Assembly: GCA_016764775.1 (NCBI GenBank)
Contig: JAESRE010000003.1
Location: forward strand, 1-39,333
Length of the DNA stretch: 39,333 nt
DNA from: Alphaproteobacteria bacterium
GTDB taxonomy: Bacteria > Pseudomonadota > Alphaproteobacteria > Micavibrionales > Micavibrionaceae
Reading direction: 5' to 3'
Part shown: positions 36,501-39,333 of the stretch, piece by piece
Position numbering within the stretch: the first letter of the stretch is position 1
How the letters are laid out: every line of letters starts with the position of its first letter
Program-made: the position numbers and the translations under genes
Notes under the pieces: generated by a model
The model's input: only the letters and a program-made list of their open reading frames with translations
Told to the model about the DNA's origin: nothing
The model's database searches: none

Positions 36501-38077
36501 GTCTCAACATGGAAGGAGGCATACCATTCCTGGAATTGCTGGTGCTGGAAGGAAAGCGCCCCATCTTCTTCTGACCTAATTAACGTGTGCAAGTTGACAA
36601 AACTATTAAGCGCGGCAGAGGGCTCGATGGGTGAGGCTATTTGGCCTTGTTCTATTAACTTATCTACTGCCGCTTTAGTTATTGAGCGCGCTTCAGTTTC
36701 CGAGAGTGCTGTTGTAACTGCAAATGTCGCTTCTGCAGCCAATGCATTTAGAATTTCTCTATGCACTCCTAAGAATACCTTCTGTAACTCTAAGGCCTTT
36801 TCAGTATCATGCTCATGATTATCTACAAACATCCGCAAAACTTCTTCCTTGGTTGTAGGAAGGGCTTCTCCATTCGTTTGTGAAAGCAATACGGTTAAAT
36901 ATAAGGGAACCGATATCAATTCTCTGATACCTGGAGTTCTCCATGCATGGTCAAGGAGACGCTCTCCTTCATCCCCGCGCAAAGATAAAGCTATTTCTTT
37001 TTGTTGTTCTTCGCTTATAGCATCTATTTTAACAACCGGCCCTGAAATGGGGATGTCGAGTTCTTTCTGGCGTGTACTAAGGATTATCCTGATATCAGGG
37101 TAATCTCGCTTTAATGATTTAATTTCAAAAGAAACTTTTTGTTTTGACGCATCATTAAGTTCATTCCATCCGTCCAAAACCAAGGTCAGGCGACCCAAAT
37201 GGGCCATCAACATAAAATGCTCAGGTTTAAATCCAACAAAAGCGCTTCGATTAGATATGGATTGCAAAAAACCTTGCCCTTGCACGACAGCCCATTCGCT
37301 TAATGGAATATATACAGCAACATTTTCATTTCGCTGCAAAATGCTCTCGGAAAATTGAATCAGTGTTGTTGTCTTGCCTGTTCCAGGCGATGCAATTACA
37401 GCTATCTCATTAAAACTATCATTAACGGCAGCCAGGTTCTCAGCGCTAAAAGATTTTGTTTCATTTCCGTTTACGAGTTTAAGACCAAGAAACACCGGAT
37501 GCTTTGGCCAAGGCATAGAGCTTTTAAAAGCTGAAATATCGAGATGAGCAGCTTTAATCATATTTACCGTGCTGGTCTCAACATCATCAGCATCAGATAG
37601 TCCCAACCTTCTAACAAAGGATAAATCGTTTACAGATGAGGGGGCTGCAACAGCATGATTACCTGGCAATGCGTATGCAATGGCCTCAAATGCCCGCTTT
37701 TCTGCATCTAACTTCCATGCACGTATTGTTTCGACCGTGAAATGTGCGTCGTCTGCATCGACTAATCTGCCGCATCCTGGACACAACCATATTCCATTTG
37801 ATTCATGTTTTCGTTCCTCGGGGGAAAGTTTTGGGTCATAGCGAGGGCCCCCTTTAGACGCGGCTGTAATGTGGGCTGCAGTACCGACACGCATAAAATC
37901 ACTGCCGTCAGCCTTTGATCCTATTGTAGATTTTCTGCAGTCTGGTTTTGAGCAAAGATACCCCACTTTCTTTGCCATTATCTCAATTGTTTTTTTTGTA
38001 AAGTCGTCCCTACTCAATACCGTTTCCCACTTAATTTCGTTTGTATGGCTGCTTACGCCTCTTAGATAGCGTAACAT
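33548..38077 (-). CDS. HNH-NACHT-HEAT protein (bacterial NLR-like, bNACHT type)
   Basis: About 1509 residues. Numbered from the upstream TTG at 38095: an HNH-like zinc domain (C48, C53, H75 in TAAHITAASKGG, N100, C105, C108, H118 in DDAHFT), then a NACHT ATPase with Walker A SPGTGKTT (236-243) and Walker B LTLVLDGWNEL (303-313), then a long alpha-helical region of HEAT-like repeats (about 560-1500). NACHT proteins with nuclease effectors protect bacteria from phages by sensing infection and killing the cell; this fits the layout and setting. ATG 38077 is given as start, TTG 38095 or ATG 37978 are alternatives; none has a good ribosome binding site. Confidence 0.8.
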   Translation of the reverse strand: MLRYLRGVSSHTNEIKWETVLSRDDFTKKTIEIMAKKVGYLCSKPDCRKSTIGSKADGSDFMRVGTAAHITAASKGGPRYDPKLSPEERKHESNGIWLCPGCGRLVDADDAHFTVETIRAWKLDAEKRAFEAIAYALPGNHAVAAPSSVNDLSFVRRLGLSDADDVETSTVNMIKAAHLDISAFKSSMPWPKHPVFLGLKLVNGNETKSFSAENLAAVNDSFNEIAVIASPGTGKTTTLIQFSESILQRNENVAVYIPLSEWAVVQGQGFLQSISNRSAFVGFKPEHFMLMAHLGRLTLVLDGWNELNDASKQKVSFEIKSLKRDYPDIRIILSTRQKELDIPISGPVVKIDAISEEQQKEIALSLRGDEGERLLDHAWRTPGIRELISVPLYLTVLLSQTNGEALPTTKEEVLRMFVDNHEHDTEKALELQKVFLGVHREILNALAAEATFAVTTALSETEARSITKAAVDKLIEQGQIASPIEPSAALNSFVNLHTLIRSEEDGALSFQHQQFQEWYASFHVETLMLSAFQGNTEDQKTLRENIIDQRIWEESILFACERLSRADDESINAVAFVVLETLGIDPLLSAEIVYRSSDKVWSKVEEKVLSFVKNWHAPNQVDRAVSFMINTGRPEFLSFLWPLISNEDDQIHLNALRAGKRFRVSVLGSDIINEISKLNEKTRKHLVSEIAHYGDIPGIDLATQLAIEDSSNTVKLETVSSLLFRRANRQAIEILQNSPDEVWAELAKRSYADEISDTECRSRLDKELKKYIDNEDDPHKKLSALISLLEHSEEIAAEVEELLANSEPPVSKEPHYRWTVEHEYKKYPDAVINALMKRLEKNKDMPFMAEDYLSTSGIIIDEGPIVDRLLAEEKTERQKANTQISLAIIGPNTVGELIERLVEVNKNLKESERPFPESLTNEYHVLKQWICQTPDESFVQALIARAKPDGANEISLLADLITRHGDSHYRDKLNISDDVRERLIALVGAWGKSILDFQEARRYQLSEVGGAIGRVASPQLIPALQELLDEDLIQRQQQEKEFREALAKGQHINNDARNFFYRRYTEALAAIGDNAAIEILKKYLPNNDCGDDAALALRAIWKKNQPPSSEDTRFRPSPDFTEAKDRREQRRTEKESLASDQFAEDILAVVSGIISTKPDEKDRQHAFKLARIAFTMPYGDKTELIDILLRLPSPASEKAGALTALACAGEEIDAELVLQGIKDIYAAAEDKKNEWMLYEQDGYRMRQWMVLLPFSDNPEALIKVYEEYRDKQPHVCKPWNMRDVLSALKHSPNEKSVEVLEKLAEVEPSFLDEYDWRSALMKKDCFEAAQAFLNFTIKHADKIKGLDRYRLGEELGSIISKYPELRMQLYKNYEGAAASPSKAIMESAIEKSPDLEGIILLIRESAAHGRGLRDTHLYSAIKNLIVGERQFQNWIGAQELYGIPAQELRKNIFDLFICGNEAVSSLAKECLIAFDDIRDDYGIAESETRHPDITTGINWPQIEDNFENK

Positions 38078-38095
38078 TATTAGGCCGTTATTCAA

Positions 38096-38216
38096 TCATG
38101 GTGCTTATCTAGCGCAAATCAGCGGTTTTAATTTAATTTTTCAAATTAGAGCCACTTATTAATAGTTGGCCTAAATTTTTTATAATCATTTTCCACAATC
38201 GATGTTATCCTTTTAC
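38096..38216. other. Spacer between the NACHT gene and the HNH-MazG fragment
   Basis: 121 A+T-rich bases upstream of the NACHT gene on the minus strand, presumably containing its promoter. I see no recognisable operator, hairpin or small gene here. Confidence 0.4.
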
Positions 38217-38632
38217 TCACGCATCCCCGTTATAGAGTATACCCTCTTGAAATCCTCCGCGTTCTTGCCGCTTATGAGCAACAAGAGCTAATATAGCATC
38301 GCGGCCTGAACCATATTGGTCAGCGAGGGCAAATATAACTTCGATCATATCGGCTAGTTCTTCAAGTTTCTGTTCGTTTTTTGAGGCGGTGATAAATTCA
38401 CCGTGCTCTTCGATAAGCTTATCGAAGAGCGCTGCGCGCAGTCTCTGTCCTGTCAGTTGTTCTACTTGTGGGAACCGGCCTTCGTTTCGAATTATATCCG
38501 GGATAAGATCTCGGACAAGTTTAGCAGTGCGTCTAAAATCAGTTTGGTCGCTATCCCTTTTTGCACGGTTACAAGAAAAACAAAGAGCCTGTAAGTTTTC
38601 ACGATCATTAACATCGATTAATTTGCCGTTTT
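38217..38632 (-). pseudogene. HNH-MazG fusion gene, 5' end lost
   Basis: About 138 residues remain in frame. The first ~35 (NGKLIDVNDRENLQALCFSC to RAKRDSDQTDFRR) are the second half of an HNH endonuclease, including the C-x2-C zinc pair and the NLQALC-CN-AK motif; the first histidine and the N-terminus are missing. The remaining ~100 are a MazG/phosphoribosyl-ATP pyrophosphohydrolase-like domain: KLVRDLIPDII, LIEEHGEF and EELADMIEV fit EExxE...ExxD. Such proteins are nucleotide hydrolases. At the 5' side it joins trpD within a run of A (about 38630-38637), in a different frame, so it has no start of its own. Confidence 0.65.
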
Positions 38633-38895
38633 TTTGTACCTTCTCCACCTGTTCCAACAAGATCGATAGCATTTGTGACGTCCACATCTACTTTAACAGA
38701 CTTGTCGCGCATCACTTTAACGAAAGCAGTTAGCTCGTCAACAGTTTCGCCTTTCATTCTCATTGCGGTTAGAAAAGAAGCTATTTGTTCTTCGGGAACT
38801 TCACCTTCCATGATCTGAGTCAGTGCCCAACCAGCTTCGATCAGCGTTAGGTCTTCTGAAAATGAAAGTTTGTTTAAAATACTTTTGAATGTCAT
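38608..38895 (-). pseudogene. trpD: Anthranilate phosphoribosyltransferase, 5' third only
   Basis: TrpD transfers phosphoribose from PRPP to anthranilate in tryptophan synthesis. The first 87 residues are a good TrpD N-terminus (LTLIEAGWALTQIMEGEV, QIASFLTAMRMKGET, AIDLVGTGGEGT), ending in the GTGG anthranilate/PRPP loop. The following residues KKRQINRC do not belong to TrpD, and the stop is at 38608-38610. The expected continuation (about 250 residues) is absent, replaced by the HNH-MazG fragment. The start overlaps the trpG stop as ATGA, typical of trp operons. The truncated product would be inactive. Confidence 0.85.
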
Positions 38896-39333
38896 GATTG
38901 AGTTAACCAGTTGGTTATCATTTTTGGTCCTTCAGTGGTTAAAATACTTTCGGGATGAAATTGAATTCCTTCGATCGGATATTCTTTGTGTCGAACTCCC
39001 ATAATTACATCTTCAGATCTTGCAGTTATTTCCAATACTTCCGGTATAGAATCAGGTGCTAGAACCAGAGAATGATATCGTGTTGCTGTACAATTCTGAG
39101 TGATATCCTTGAAGATATTTTTACCATCGTGTTCAACCTGTGATACCTTGCCGTGCATTAGTTTAGGAGCGTAATCTACTTTTGCTCCGAATACCTCACC
39201 TATGGCTTGATGTCCTAAGCAAACTCCCAGTATCGGAGTGGTTTGACCAAGCTCCTGAATAATTTGTTTACTTACCCCGGCATTATCAGGTCTTCCCGGT
39301 CCGGGTGAGATCAATATCTTAGAAGGATTCAGT
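38892..39333 (-). CDS. trpG: Anthranilate synthase glutamine amidotransferase, 5' part beyond window
   Basis: Small subunit supplying ammonia from glutamine to anthranilate synthase; trpG/pabA type. The visible 146 or so residues show LISPGPGRP, the nucleophile motif GVCLGHQAIGE, RYHSLV and HPESI with the catalytic His and Glu. The first ~40 residues lie past the right window edge, since the frame is open to the last base. It overlaps trpD by ATGA. PabA and TrpG are not told apart by these motifs; the trpD neighbour favours TrpG. Confidence 0.9.
   Translation of the reverse strand, partial: LNPSKILISPGPGRPDNAGVSKQIIQELGQTTPILGVCLGHQAIGEVFGAKVDYAPKLMHGKVSQVEHDGKNIFKDITQNCTATRYHSLVLAPDSIPEVLEITARSEDVIMGVRHKEYPIEGIQFHPESILTTEGPKMITNWLTQS

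Overview
The window reads as a Gram-negative, probably alphaproteobacterial, accessory region: an outer-membrane TonB receptor, periplasmic copper proteins and RND efflux sit beside a PRPP synthetase coupled to the tail of a thymidine/AMP phosphorylase-like gene, a pairing I associate with Alphaproteobacteria. The taxonomic call is inference. By eye the first ~3.5 kb is richer in G+C than the rest, and the defence region at the right is the most A+T rich.

Layout. (1) 1-2300: a 32-bp tandem repeat array running into the 3' end of a phosphorylase gene, a PRPP synthetase, a DUF6629-like gene split in two by a TGATG overlap, and a small membrane protein. (2) 2291-3650: wreckage, namely a CsoR-type metal sensor cut off after about 28 residues, a left-truncated IS3-family element with a GGGAAAC frameshift site, and the last 56 codons of a NodT/TolC-type efflux protein. 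(3) 3721-11979: a copper module (copA, copB) followed by an FMN glutamate-synthase-like protein, an ion channel-like protein, a DUF305 protein, a YraQ/ArsP-type permease and an MBL-rhodanese-rhodanese-DUF442 fusion. (4) 12006-18045: a CzcCBA-type RND efflux system of the DFG...D...EN type (Zn/Co/Cd/Ni rather than Cu). (5) 18061-23377: small secreted protein, EF-hand protein, PilZ-like protein, two CDF-type transporters, a SpoIIAA-like protein and an SPC/HEGST (P1B-4) metal ATPase. (6) 23374-28170: a Fur-box-controlled divergent iron unit, with a FecA-like receptor on the minus strand and FTR1-TonB-ExbB-ExbD on the plus strand. (7) 28171-29794: an IS110-family transposase gene with a structured non-coding flank. 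(8) 29795-38216: two very large, convergent STAND-type NTPases, one with a PD-(D/E)XK-like N-terminus lacking the usual lysine and one HNH-NACHT-HEAT, a probable anti-phage defence pair or island. (9) 38217-39333: an HNH-MazG gene without its 5' part fused to the 5' third of trpD, preceded by a partial trpG.

How it fits together: copper oxidation and export, divalent-cation efflux, sulfane-sulfur handling and ferric uptake form one stress/metal island, bounded on both sides by IS remnants. No intact metal-responsive regulator is encoded in the window; the only sensor is the truncated CsoR. The defence genes lie between IS110 and a trpD breakpoint. The most promising material for new biology is the STAND pair (29795-38095), the candidate IS110 guide-RNA region (28250-28525) and the trpD/HNH-MazG junction, which must first be cleared of assembly error.
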